In this document: piece after piece, positions 9,201-17,266 of the stretch | Layout: each line of letters begins with the position of its first letter | Numbering within the stretch: the stretch's first letter is position 1 | Assembly: GCA_938014335.1 (NCBI GenBank) | Contig: CALLRP010000029.1 | Location: 1 to 58,636 of the forward strand | DNA: 58,636 bases | Direction: 5' to 3' | Origin: an uncultured bacterium | GTDB lineage: Bacteria; Hydrogenedentota; Hydrogenedentia; Hydrogenedentales; Hydrogenedentaceae | Program-made: the position numbers and the translations under genes | Notes under the pieces: generated by a model | Told to the model about the DNA's origin: nothing | The model's database searches: none | The model's input: only the letters and a program-made list of their open reading frames with translations

Positions 9201-9599
9201 GGCCGTTATGGTGGGCGGATATTGTCTATTAAACTCCAGCAGATATAAAAGCAACATTGCATTGTCCTGAGTTGCCACCGACTTTAAGTAAAACAAAATG
9301 GTAAATATGTGCGGTACCGATTGTGCCCATTCATCCCGGGGACCCGGGTGTATATAAAACCAATCTTCATTCGGACGGGAATGGCCTACCATGTAGTACG
9401 CATCCTCGTCATAGCGGGCATAATTCGTAGGTGCCAGAGCAAATTCCAGACACTTATTGTCCGGCGTCCCCACTTCCCAGAGCAGTTTCGGAGGAGGTGC
9501 AACAGCGGGAAAATTATCCTGTCCCACAACTACATTATTATGGGATAGTAACAGCAAGGATATTACAATCATGATTATATTATGAGATTTCCTTAACAT
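6234..9599 (-). CDS. Exported GH38-type glycosidase with a PL4-like N-terminal module
   Basis: A protein of 1121 residues with a signal peptide (about 1-27, ending VVVGQ). Residues ~35-210 look like the beta-sandwich domain of rhamnogalacturonate lyase (PL4), a carbohydrate-binding type of module. From about residue 310 the GH38 alpha-mannosidase-type catalytic domain begins with the metal-binding motif PHSHNDIGYTH; the likely nucleophile aspartate lies in ALITDVPGY at about 445. The rest resembles the GH38 C-terminal beta-rich region. It probably removes alpha-mannose-type sugars from outside polysaccharides or glycoproteins, but specificity cannot be read from sequence. AAGGAGG lies 9 bases before the ATG. 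It stands alone on the minus strand. Confidence 0.85.
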   Translation of the reverse strand: MLRKSHNIIMIVISLLLLSHNNVVVGQDNFPAVAPPPKLLWEVGTPDNKCLEFALAPTNYARYDEDAYYMVGHSRPNEDWFYIHPGPRDEWAQSVPHIFTILFYLKSVATQDNAMLLLYLLEFNRQYPPTITAYVNGNAFPVRLPPGNGTDAMLNVFDGSMPGSKKIEIMFPSSMLRLGENVVQFTVSNGSWFIYDAVQLFTSDTFQLAEPQKTVLRIGTPVPLPIVKTEEDKDWREIKIPIRCYGQPFQGKISITNNDPMDISLETGWNNIYYQVKEVDQDTFVSVEIKQEDRAVATRDFVIPPSKQMILYLLPHSHNDIGYTHVQTEVLKIQHGNIIKALDLIERTKDYPPEARFHWSAEVLWAVKDFWTSADVDTKERFKKAVQEGTLELPALFTNQLTGLCNGEELTHLLDTAHHLSKELGIDVDSALITDVPGYTWGLIPVLAQAGVKYFSIAPNLGWRIGNILEVWGDKPFYWSSPCGKYKVLTWIGLAGYSWFFGGVDAMPDQIRNYLAELESRHFGYDIAIARYSIASDNGPPDERLPEFVKQWNEQHKTPKLAITTARKALKDFENKHGKNLPQFAGEITPYWEDGSASSARETALNRRTVRALMDIETLWAVWFPDKYPAEKLLEAWENAVLYDEHTWGAHNSISEPDSTFVKEQWAIKQSFAINANRIKGELINRFVENFNPIYEKVSQVIVINPTSNNLTRIITIPASWTRKGNRVLRDGKPVPSQTLKSNELVFIASDIPAWGSAVFSLEEGNPESPENPVVVSGNVLQNEAVEVIIDPQTGTIQSLKTRIDGNEFIKQDPLYRANEYLYTEGRNPDNTKRAGNICVEVKETGPVVASVIIHTRSAPGAKEIRSEYLLYANTDVVEIVNYIDKEEIRTPEAVHYAFAFNIETPKIRYQTPFAVVHLPEQHLPGSCMNYLTVQDWVDIWNEEKGIMFFTPDAPMIEIGKITVDPIEVGWKKGLILDPYVFSYVMNNYWETNYKASQDGPHTFRYYLKPYKKGEILNPDILAKQWIHDAIIIPTTFVPKSSSIPPQITPEWVIYHIKYSPADKSYIVRLFNPTSEAVRVQVKAPSSAKPVVITSTLSGVPQQEPFTGNLAPWEMVTLKLK

Positions 9600-9712
9600 A
9601 TAATTATTCCTCCTTCTTGGTCATCAATTAAATGAATAAACATAAATATAAACAAAAATTATACATCCTTAATTCGGATTAAATCCTAAGATTCGCAGTT
9701 GCCTTGATTGTA

Positions 9713-10375
9713 TCATACACCTCTGACATCACCGCCCCAGATAATTCGATGCAGTTGCACCTGTAATCGCACCGGTAGACTATCCTGCAAAATCCATTCA
9801 GCAAGTTCCTGTAGAGATATACGCCCGGCAACAGGTGAAAATAGGACAGCCCGACACTTCTTATCCAGCTGAAGCGAGCGAAATTTCTCAACCGCATAAT
9901 CATAATCAATTCGGTCTGCAATGACGAACTTAATCTCATCCAAAAACGGATTTAAATAATCAATATTTTCCCACAGCATTCGGCTTTCCATACTACTCGA
10001 TGGACATTTAATATCCATGATTTTAACCACTCCGGGCGGTACATCCTTTATAGAACACGAACCATTCGTTTCCAACAAAACCGTAAACCCCTGCTCCAAC
10101 AAGATTTTCATCAATGTCAACACAGGCTTCTGAAGTAACGGTTCTCCACCCGTTATTTCAATTTTCCTGCATTTGTATTGAGCAACAATCTTCAAAATTT
10201 CATCAACAGTCAACACCGTCCCCTTTTCAAACGCATACCGGGTGTCACACCACGAACAATCCAGATTACACCCCGCCAACCGCACAAACACCATCGGACA
10301 CCCCACCCAGCTCGACTCCCCCTGTATACTATAAAATATTTCACAAACCGATAAATGATTATTTTGTGTATTCAT
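9713..10375 (-). CDS. queE: 7-carboxy-7-deazaguanine synthase QueE
   Basis: A radical SAM enzyme of 220 residues that turns 6-carboxytetrahydropterin into 7-carboxy-7-deazaguanine in queuosine (preQ0) synthesis. Near the N-terminus are FYSIQGESSWVG and FVRLAGCNLDCSWCDTRYA with the CxxxCxxC cluster; ITGGEPLLQ is the SAM-binding GGE motif, and the end has RLQVQLHRIIWG as in QueE. No other queuosine gene is in the window. There is no clear Shine-Dalgarno before the ATG; a stem-loop stands in the leader (10405-10436). Confidence 0.93.
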   Translation of the reverse strand: MNTQNNHLSVCEIFYSIQGESSWVGCPMVFVRLAGCNLDCSWCDTRYAFEKGTVLTVDEILKIVAQYKCRKIEITGGEPLLQKPVLTLMKILLEQGFTVLLETNGSCSIKDVPPGVVKIMDIKCPSSSMESRMLWENIDYLNPFLDEIKFVIADRIDYDYAVEKFRSLQLDKKCRAVLFSPVAGRISLQELAEWILQDSLPVRLQVQLHRIIWGGDVRGV

Positions 10376-10404
10376 AAAGATAATTTACTGTTTTTTGAAA
10401 CGCG

Positions 10405-10436
10405 TTTTCGTTCATTTAAGAACAGTAGAACGAAAA
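10405..10436 (-). promoter_or_regulatory. Stem-loop in the queE leader
   Basis: Nine bases (10405-10413) pair perfectly with 10428-10436 around a 14-base loop. A shorter alternative stem (GTTC 10410-10413 with GAAC 10420-10423) overlaps it. It is 30 to 61 bases ahead of the queE start on the minus strand. I see no preQ1-riboswitch core, so a regulatory role is only a guess. Confidence 0.35.
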
Positions 10437-10522
10437 ATCAGGATAGCAAGGGCATCTCATTTAAAGCAAGTATAAATTGACACTTTATCAAAAGTACTGC
10501 TTTCTCTTTCTTAATTTTAAAT

Positions 10523-10550
10523 TTGCTAATATAGAATATAAAAGTATTAT
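10523..10550 (+). promoter_or_regulatory. Possible promoter of the restriction-modification pair
   Basis: TTGCTA (10523-10528), a 16-base spacer and TATTAT (10545-10550), 42 bases before the restriction gene start. Confidence 0.4.
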
Positions 10551-10592
10551 TTGGTAAACAATCAAACATGAAATATAAATAAAGGATTAAAT

Positions 10593-11459
10593 ATGGATAA
10601 AACAAAACTTGGTTCGATGACTGCAAAAGGGGGATTTGCAAATGAGAAATCTATATGTAAGAAGTTTAATTGCTGGAAGCAAGATAAAGAAGCTCAGAAA
10701 TGGCTTCAAATAATGGGATATGACATCAAAAAAATTAAATCCGTGAATGCTATTCAAATATCCACGAGAATTAAAAGGGATGTTCTTCAAAAATATAATG
10801 TTGATAAAAATGAATATGAGCAATTCATTAAATATAAAAAGGCAGATGCACAGATACAAATCTATATTAAAATTGGAAACATACTAAAAATTGAAAATCT
10901 ATCCCTTAAAAAGGCAAATCGAAACGCTAACTATAATCAAATAGACAAAAGAAGTGTGGATAGCTATCAAGAAATGTGGGGATTTGATAATGAGATAGCT
11001 TATTGGCTTAAACTTTTTACAGGCGAGTTAATTCCTCACATAGAGAAGACAAAAGGTATGTTAAAAGAATTAAGACATAAAATTTTCAGGGAATCCCGAA
11101 GATTATTTCTTGATGAAATTCCAGAAAAAATACAACAAAAGATAGTTGATTTTTTTGAAGAAAATAAAATTAGAATTGTAAGTGATATAATAAAAGGGAA
11201 AGGAGGGTTAGCTGCTGATTGGATGTTAGTAACAAAACTTAATAAAACAGAGGGAACTACAACTTGGATACTCAAAGATATAAATTTTGTAATGAATTTT
11301 TTTGGTAAAGGAGAAGTATGTATTTCACCAAAGGGAAGTCTATATATCGGAAAAATTACTATGCAACGAAAAGGTGGTACGCCTGACCCAACAAAATTAC
11401 AATTTAAAATAAAACCATGTGAATTATTCACAGGAGATAGTGATTATGCAAGTGGATAA
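10593..11459 (+). CDS. Type II restriction endonuclease
   Basis: A protein of 288 residues. The N-terminus (GGFANE..., KFNCWKQDKEAQKWL) and the C-terminus (GSLYIGKITMQRKGGTPDP, then LQFKIKP) resemble a family of type II restriction enzymes that I recognise only by pattern; I cannot name the cut site. The segment KADAQIQIYIK near residue 85-92 could be the core strand of a PD-(D/E)xK-like site, but that is a guess. The gene overlaps the methylase gene by 14 bases, as is typical for a restriction-modification pair. AAAGGA lies 6 bases before the ATG. Base composition is far lower in G+C than the neighbours (16 of 60 bases at 10681-10740), a sign of transfer. Confidence 0.8.
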   Translation: MDKTKLGSMTAKGGFANEKSICKKFNCWKQDKEAQKWLQIMGYDIKKIKSVNAIQISTRIKRDVLQKYNVDKNEYEQFIKYKKADAQIQIYIKIGNILKIENLSLKKANRNANYNQIDKRSVDSYQEMWGFDNEIAYWLKLFTGELIPHIEKTKGMLKELRHKIFRESRRLFLDEIPEKIQQKIVDFFEENKIRIVSDIIKGKGGLAADWMLVTKLNKTEGTTTWILKDINFVMNFFGKGEVCISPKGSLYIGKITMQRKGGTPDPTKLQFKIKPCELFTGDSDYASG

Positions 11460-12240
11460 AATTTACTTGGGAGATTGTGTCGATATAATGAAAAGTTTTC
11501 CAGAAAACTCAATAGATTTAATATTTGCCGACCCTCCCTTTAATATCGGGATAAAATATGATGTTCATAACGATAATATGCCTTACGAGGAATATTATCA
11601 ATGGTCTATACAATGGATTTCAGAATGTTATAGATTGCTAAGAAAAAATGGGAGTATTTATATTGCAATAGGTGATGAATTTGCAGGTGAAATAAGTATT
11701 ATATTAAAAAAGGTAGGGTTTTACTTTAGGAATTGGATTATCTGGTATTACACTTTTGGACAAAATCAGAAGAAAAAGTTCAATCGGGCGCACACACATA
11801 TTTTATATTTTACAAAAGATAAAGAAAATTTTACCTTTAATGACAAAGATATAAGAATCCCCTCTGCCAGGCAAGTAGTTTATAAAGATAGAAGGGCAAA
11901 TCCAATAGGTAAAATACCTGATGATGTATGGCAATTTTCAAGGGTCTGTGGCACATTTAAGGAGCGGATAGGAAACCATCCTTGTCAGATGCCCGAAGAT
12001 TTATTAGAATTGATAATTCGAACGAGTTCCAACATAGGAGATATTGTATTAGACCCTTTTGGAGGCACAGGGACTACTTCATCTGTTGCAAAAAGATTGA
12101 ATCGTAAATACATCACAATTGAAATTTCAAAAAAATATTATGAAATTATCAAAAAACGACTCAATGGAGAAATAAATCAACTAAAAAAAAGCAATAAAAC
12201 CGAAGTCATACACCAAAAACTCTTGTTTAACCTTGATTAA
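11446..12240 (+). CDS. Type II DNA methyltransferase (beta-class, probably N6-adenine)
   Basis: A protein of about 264 residues that protects host DNA from the neighbouring restriction enzyme. Motif IV, ADPPFNIG, stands near the N-terminus and the SAM-binding motif LDPFGGTGTT near the C-terminus, so the order is beta-class; DPPF favours adenine-N6. The middle (WYYTFGQNQKKKFNRAHTH) is typical of this family. A GTG at 11419 would give 9 extra residues, but GGAG at 11433-11436 with a 9-base spacing supports the ATG at 11446. It shares the very low G+C of its partner (12 of 60 bases at 12121-12180). Confidence 0.9.
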   Translation: MQVDKIYLGDCVDIMKSFPENSIDLIFADPPFNIGIKYDVHNDNMPYEEYYQWSIQWISECYRLLRKNGSIYIAIGDEFAGEISIILKKVGFYFRNWIIWYYTFGQNQKKKFNRAHTHILYFTKDKENFTFNDKDIRIPSARQVVYKDRRANPIGKIPDDVWQFSRVCGTFKERIGNHPCQMPEDLLELIIRTSSNIGDIVLDPFGGTGTTSSVAKRLNRKYITIEISKKYYEIIKKRLNGEINQLKKSNKTEVIHQKLLFNLD

Positions 12241-12251
12241 AATTTTTTGAC

Positions 12252-13523
12252 TCATTTCCCGAAGACATTTTGGATTGCTTCGAGGTAGGCGTATTTGTGG
12301 AGGGTGTCGGGTTCGAGGTAACTACCTTCGGTCCATTCGTTCCATGCGTTAAGGGTTAAGGTTTTGTTACATATGGGATTGTTGTCTAAAAAGTTTTTGC
12401 ATTTTTCCAGAGCGGATTGGAATTGTTCGGGTGTATTTCCAGAAAGGATAGGCATGAAAGGATAACCTTTATTCTCAAAAGGGTCTTCCTGCTTGCATCG
12501 GGGGGATGAATCCCAGCCCATGGAAACATTTGGGAAATAGGGGACACCAAATTGTTGTGCACGCTCTGTCCAGATTTTATCAAAACGATTTACTACTTCT
12601 GCATAGGGAGTTTCAGGAAAGGTAGTAAGAGGTGTATCGAGAACCCACGCATAGGAAGTTACGCTATCGATATTTAAATATTGAATAAGCTCCGCAGGCG
12701 TCATTTTCCCCTGGACGCATTTCGGCATGCGATTCTCGATATTGACTACATTGATATGAACACCGGGAAAACCTTTCTCTCTTGCTTTTTTCTGAAAACG
12801 GTCCAATGCCTGTTTGGCTTGTTCTAATCCGCCGATTCCGTCCACAAAGGTATGTATTTCGTAAATCGAGAATACAGGTTTGCCGTGAATAGTCCAGTGC
12901 GCCGGGTCAGAGAAATATTTTTCAATTACATAATCTGTGATTTTTTCGAAAGTTTCCGGAGTCACTTCACCGGGATACAATACTTCTGGATTCTGTATTT
13001 TTTCCAGAGAGGCAGGGTGGATATTTAACCAGGTATGGTTTGCCCACATGACCGCAAACCGAACCCGATGATGGTTCCGGGCTTTCAGATAGCCCTCGTC
13101 TAAACATCGCTGTAAAAAGGGGCCATCGTTATACCAATACCAATCGAACAGAAACACATCAATTCCATAATCCGCCGCTGTGTCTATTTTCATCTCCATA
13201 ACTTTCGGGTCAGCTTCGTCCACATATCCCCAGAGAGGGACCTTCGGTTGTTGATGTCCCTCAAAACGGGGGGTCGCCTTCTTGACCAATTCCCATTCTG
13301 TCCAGTTGTTTCCATGCACCTTTTCGTTACGGGCATCTACATGGTAGTTGGGGAAATAGAAACAAACGACCGTATAATCTCCACGAGAGTTTTTTATCGG
13401 CAAAGATTGTTCTTTACTGTTTTCAGCGTAGCTACACTGTTTTCCTGAAAAGCAAGAGAGTAAAAGCCACAAAAACAGTACTTTGATACAAAAATAAGTT
13501 GATAAGTGAGTTGATGCTAACAT
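12252..13523 (-). CDS. WbsX/GH99-like exported protein
   Basis: The mature part opens with CFYFPNYH and WTEWELVKKATPRF, then GIDVFLFDWYWYNDGP and WANHTW: the pattern of the WbsX family (GH99-like glycosyl hydrolases or transferases often found with polysaccharide genes). The C-terminus has NAWNEWTEGSYLEPD, also typical. The N-terminus is a signal sequence with a possible lipobox (LLLSC), so it may be a lipoprotein. A GTG at 13556 overlaps the upstream stop (GTGA) and would add 11 lysine-rich residues; I prefer the ATG at 13523, which leaves a normal signal peptide, but coupling through the GTG remains possible. The substrate is unknown. Confidence 0.82.
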   Translation of the reverse strand: MLASTHLSTYFCIKVLFLWLLLSCFSGKQCSYAENSKEQSLPIKNSRGDYTVVCFYFPNYHVDARNEKVHGNNWTEWELVKKATPRFEGHQQPKVPLWGYVDEADPKVMEMKIDTAADYGIDVFLFDWYWYNDGPFLQRCLDEGYLKARNHHRVRFAVMWANHTWLNIHPASLEKIQNPEVLYPGEVTPETFEKITDYVIEKYFSDPAHWTIHGKPVFSIYEIHTFVDGIGGLEQAKQALDRFQKKAREKGFPGVHINVVNIENRMPKCVQGKMTPAELIQYLNIDSVTSYAWVLDTPLTTFPETPYAEVVNRFDKIWTERAQQFGVPYFPNVSMGWDSSPRCKQEDPFENKGYPFMPILSGNTPEQFQSALEKCKNFLDNNPICNKTLTLNAWNEWTEGSYLEPDTLHKYAYLEAIQNVFGK

Positions 13524-13552
13524 CTTTTTCCCTTTCTTTTTATCTTTTAATT

Positions 13553-14251
13553 TCACTTTTTATGTTTCGTTTCCTTTTTCATTATAAACAAATAATTAAA
13601 TCCACGGAGAAAGTAATTTCCGCGTTCGGCTTCGGTATGGTAATGTCTGCGCTTTAATGTTCGGTTATGTCGAACCACCGCGATAATATCCACAGGGATA
13701 AACCATTGTTCCATTATGGAGAACAATCGAAATCCTATGGGAGCAAAGGGCTTTTTCTTTTGGAAAGAATCACAACAGTACAGAGCCATATACCGCTGAG
13801 TCTTTAATACGCGATATATTTCGCGAATACATAATTCCATCGCCCTGTAGTACCCTTCTTCGTTTGCACTTAAAGTCCCGATACACCGCGGGTCGTCCGA
13901 ATAATGAATATTTTTACCGTATGGCGGGTCAATAAAAATAAAATCAACACTTTCACTTCGCAGGGGCAAATTTCGCACATCCGCAGGGATAATATCTTCG
14001 CGATATGGACTTAAATCAAAACCGATTACTCTACGGGACAAGTCTTTACACACATCTATCGTGGTTCCACTTCCACACATCGGGTCAACAACCAGGTCCC
14101 TCTCACGGGTATAGCGTTTTAGTAGGTTCCAGATAATGTATGAAGGTGTAGCCCCCGGATAGTTCTGGTCGCCCTGCATACGGTCGCCATAGTGTTGTGA
14201 GGGATAATCCCATAAGGTTGTTGTCTGTAATGTTAATTCAGGCTTCTTCAT
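13553..14251 (-). CDS. DNA methylase without a restriction partner
   Basis: A protein of about 232 residues with the SAM-binding motif DPMCGSGTT followed about 45 residues later by the catalytic motif IDPPYGKNI. The order (motif I, then IV) differs from the methylase at 11446. The N-terminus has YPSQHYGDRMQGDQNYPG and TPSYIIWNLLKRY. N6-adenine or N4-cytosine cannot be separated, and a methylase acting on RNA is not excluded. No restriction gene is beside it. It ends by overlapping the GTG of the WbsX-like gene. A TTG at 14272 would add 7 residues; I prefer the ATG at 14251. Confidence 0.75.
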   Translation of the reverse strand: MKKPELTLQTTTLWDYPSQHYGDRMQGDQNYPGATPSYIIWNLLKRYTRERDLVVDPMCGSGTTIDVCKDLSRRVIGFDLSPYREDIIPADVRNLPLRSESVDFIFIDPPYGKNIHYSDDPRCIGTLSANEEGYYRAMELCIREIYRVLKTQRYMALYCCDSFQKKKPFAPIGFRLFSIMEQWFIPVDIIAVVRHNRTLKRRHYHTEAERGNYFLRGFNYLFIMKKETKHKK

Positions 14252-14468
14252 GAGTTTAAGCAACAATCCCAATTTATATTCAGTTTTTAGGGTTATTTTA
14301 TAAACGGAAACAATTCTTGAAACAACGAGGCGTATATCTGTTTTAATTTTTCACTTACTTGTGGTATTATTATATTCAATTATGGGCTTTTAATATAAAA
14401 CTTATTAATAAGGTTTTGGGTAGATACCATTTTCGGTAAATTAAACATTTTGAATATGGAGAAAATAA

Positions 14469-15464
14469 ATGAAACGGCATTTTATTGTTGTAATGGTACT
14501 CATTAGTTGTCTGCTGGTTTTAGAGGGTTATGCCCAGTGGACCTGGACACCGCAAACAGGAAGATTTATCAATATAAAACGGATGCCGAAAGAAACGGCA
14601 GAACTACAAATTGAATATGCTCGAAGTTTGTATTTACAAGGGGATTACAAAAAAGCGCTCAAAGAAACGGAAAAGTTTTTCGATTTTTATGGTCAGGACC
14701 CCTTATCCGACCAAAATTTATTTTTACGGGGTGAAATCAAAATGGCAATGGGAAAATGGTTAGAAGCGGCAAAAGAATTTCAGAAATTAGTTTCGGGCTA
14801 TCCTAATTCAAAACTTTATGAACAAGCCATACAAAAACAATTCGAAATTGGTGATAAGTTATACGAACGGGGATTAAAAAAAAGGAGTAAATTTCTATCC
14901 TTTTTCAAAGGGAAACCTCTAAAACAGGCCATAGAAGTTTATGGAATGGTTGTAAGCAATCAACCCTTTATGCCCCGTTCCGCAGAAGCCCAATATAAAA
15001 TTGGATTGTGTCATCATGCACGGAAAGAATACATAGAAGCCGGGTATGAATATCGTCGTGTTATCGAGAACTATCCCCAATCGGACTGGGTAGATGATGC
15101 CCGTTACGGGTTAGCCCGTTGCTATTACGAATCTTCTTTACCTCCGGAATATGACCAAAGTCGTGCAGAATTAGCGATAGAAGCCATAGATGAATTTTTG
15201 CGAAATTTCCCGGATGACAGTCGTGTTGAAGAACTCAAAGGGTGGCGTCAAAAAATGCGGGATAACATCGCAGAACAGAAATTAATCGTAGCGAGATATT
15301 ATGAACGACAGCGAAAATTTGATTCTGCCCGTATATACTATCTGTTAATAGCGAATCAATATAATGATACCCCTTCCGCAGAAAAAGCTAACCAATGGTT
15401 AGAAGCAAACCCTGTTAAAATGAGCGATTTACGAACTCAATTTGAACAGGAGACAAAAAAGTGA
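14469..15464 (+). CDS. BamD-like outer membrane assembly protein with TPR repeats
   Basis: A protein of 331 residues with a signal peptide (about 1-22, ending EGYA-Q). The start of the mature part, WTWTPQTGRFIN, and the helix pairs that follow (SLYLQGDYKKALKETEKF, AAKEFQKLVSGYPNSKLYE, YEYRRVIENYPQSDWVDDA) match BamD/tetratricopeptide lipoproteins of planctomycete-type bacteria. BamD is part of the machine that inserts beta-barrels into the outer membrane. No lipobox cysteine is seen at the cleavage site, unlike classical BamD. GGAG lies 8 bases before the ATG. It is first in a row with lptE (4-base overlap) and holA. Confidence 0.75.
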   Translation: MKRHFIVVMVLISCLLVLEGYAQWTWTPQTGRFINIKRMPKETAELQIEYARSLYLQGDYKKALKETEKFFDFYGQDPLSDQNLFLRGEIKMAMGKWLEAAKEFQKLVSGYPNSKLYEQAIQKQFEIGDKLYERGLKKRSKFLSFFKGKPLKQAIEVYGMVVSNQPFMPRSAEAQYKIGLCHHARKEYIEAGYEYRRVIENYPQSDWVDDARYGLARCYYESSLPPEYDQSRAELAIEAIDEFLRNFPDDSRVEELKGWRQKMRDNIAEQKLIVARYYERQRKFDSARIYYLLIANQYNDTPSAEKANQWLEANPVKMSDLRTQFEQETKK

Positions 15465-16051
15465 GGAGAATTATAGAAAAACAAATCTTTTGGCTCACCT
15501 CATTATTAGGTATAGTCATGGCTCTATCATTATTAGATATCAGCTGTGCATACACAACCAAAGTCTCATTAGACCCGCGTTATCAAACCATCGCCATCTC
15601 TGGTTTTTACAATAAATCCTCTGAATACGACTTACAAGCCCCTCTTACAAATGCTCTGATTCGAAAATTTCTCAATGATGGCCGCCTAAAAGTAGTAAAA
15701 CCCGAAGAAGCAGATTTACTCATTGAAGGGGTCATTTTAGATTACAAGCGAAAAGGTCTCACTTACGACGCTAATGATGAGACAACTCAATTCCTGATTG
15801 TAGTAACTGCAGGTATCCGTGTAACGGACCAGCAAACAGGAAAAATACTCTGGCAAGAACCGATGATGGCTGGAGAAAGCACTTACTTTACTCGTGCTGC
15901 CGGACAATCTTCCGATAGACTTCGCGGAAATGTCGAAACTTTTCTAACCCCCGTTCGTTCCTTCGCCAGTGATGAAGAAAACCGAGCCGCTTCCGAAGCA
16001 TTAGAACAACTTGCATCCGATATTTTCTATCGAACCATAGAGCCCTGGTAA
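15461..16051 (+). CDS. lptE: LPS-assembly lipoprotein LptE
   Basis: A protein of 196 residues with a hydrophobic N-terminus ending in a lipobox-like LDISC. The mature part (ISGFYNKSSEYDLQAPLTNALIRKFLNDGRLKVV, EADLLIEGVILDY) fits LptE, the plug lipoprotein of LptD that places lipopolysaccharide in the outer leaflet. The GTG start overlaps the BamD-like stop (GTGA), showing translational coupling. The next gene is holA, an order (lptE-holA) also seen in enterobacteria. Confidence 0.8.
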   Translation: MRRIIEKQIFWLTSLLGIVMALSLLDISCAYTTKVSLDPRYQTIAISGFYNKSSEYDLQAPLTNALIRKFLNDGRLKVVKPEEADLLIEGVILDYKRKGLTYDANDETTQFLIVVTAGIRVTDQQTGKILWQEPMMAGESTYFTRAAGQSSDRLRGNVETFLTPVRSFASDEENRAASEALEQLASDIFYRTIEPW

Positions 16052-16103
16052 TGAACTGGGAAAATTTGTTTTTGTATCCATCTCCTAACTTTTCAGTCTT
16101 TCT

Positions 16104-17135
16104 ATGAATATAAAACAATTCAAAGAAATAGTATCCAAAAAAGGTTTATCCACCAATTGCTTGCTTTTTTGCCCATCCCTATCCGGCAATAAAGAAAGTT
16201 TTGAGCCTGTTCTTGCAGATGAAACTATTGACGAATTAACAAAAAACTTCATTCCGGAGGGAATGGAATCCTTAGCAATACGAACCTTTTATGGAGACGA
16301 ATCACGATTAGATGAAGTTGTAATGGAATGTTCCACTTTACCTTTTTTTTCTCCTCGTAAGGTAGTCATCGTTCGTAAATTCGAGTTATTAGACCGGAGT
16401 GAAAAAACGGATGCAAAAGCCATTCGTCCTATGCTGGATTACCTTCAAAATCCATTAGATACTACATTACTCATTTGTGTTGCGGAAGGAATTGACACTC
16501 GGAAACCTATTTATAGAGCGTTTGAGGCGATAGATGGCGTCATAGAATGTCCTGCTTTAACTCTTATCGAACTACGCGACTGGATAAACAAATATTTAAA
16601 GAACAAAAAAAAGAAAATTTCACCCGACGCATTAGAAGAACTTATATCAAGATGTGGCTCTAAATTAAGTGATATACAGAATGCTCTCACCCTTTTATTG
16701 GGTTTCGTCGGGGAAAAAGAAAATATAACCCTCAAAGATGTTTTAGAATCCTGTGCCGATGTTGCCGAAGAATCCATCTGGCACCTAACCGATGCTATAG
16801 CGTTGGGTAACATGAAAGGAGCATGGCTCATCCTTAACGATCTAATTAATCAAGGAAAAGAACCCCCCGAAATTATCTCCGTTCTCCACTGGCTACTTGA
16901 AAACGCCTATAAAACTACCGAACTCTCTGAAGAAAAACCGAGAAGTACCTTTGTAGCAAATAAAGTAGCTCCCCTTGCAAAACGATTCGGTTTAAAAAAA
17001 TTAGTTACTGCAATGAATCTTTGCAACGAAACAACCTACGCGATGAGACAAACAGGTACCGACGAAAGAACGGCCTTGGAACTGCTTGTCCTAAAATTAT
17101 CTTACACTCCCGAAAAATCAAAGACAAAAAAATAA
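16104..17135 (+). CDS. holA: DNA polymerase III, delta subunit (HolA)
   Basis: A protein of 343 residues. The layout fits HolA: an N-terminal AAA+-like domain with GDESRLDEVVMECSTLPFFSPRKVVIVRKFE, a middle with LRDWINKYLKNKKKKISPDALEELISRCG, and a C-terminal collar domain with SIWHLTDAIALGNMKGAWLILNDLINQG. HolA opens the beta clamp within the clamp loader. There is a 52-base gap after lptE and no clear Shine-Dalgarno. The length is normal for the family. Confidence 0.9.
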   Translation: MNIKQFKEIVSKKGLSTNCLLFCPSLSGNKESFEPVLADETIDELTKNFIPEGMESLAIRTFYGDESRLDEVVMECSTLPFFSPRKVVIVRKFELLDRSEKTDAKAIRPMLDYLQNPLDTTLLICVAEGIDTRKPIYRAFEAIDGVIECPALTLIELRDWINKYLKNKKKKISPDALEELISRCGSKLSDIQNALTLLLGFVGEKENITLKDVLESCADVAEESIWHLTDAIALGNMKGAWLILNDLINQGKEPPEIISVLHWLLENAYKTTELSEEKPRSTFVANKVAPLAKRFGLKKLVTAMNLCNETTYAMRQTGTDERTALELLVLKLSYTPEKSKTKK

Positions 17136-17266
17136 TTTCTTTTATGATTTGTCTTACCGATTACAATACTTATTGCACCTTTATCCTTGCTTTATAAAAT
17201 ACATTCTCCCATCACACTACGACTTGTGATAATATATTATATGAATACGACACAAGAGAAAATTGT

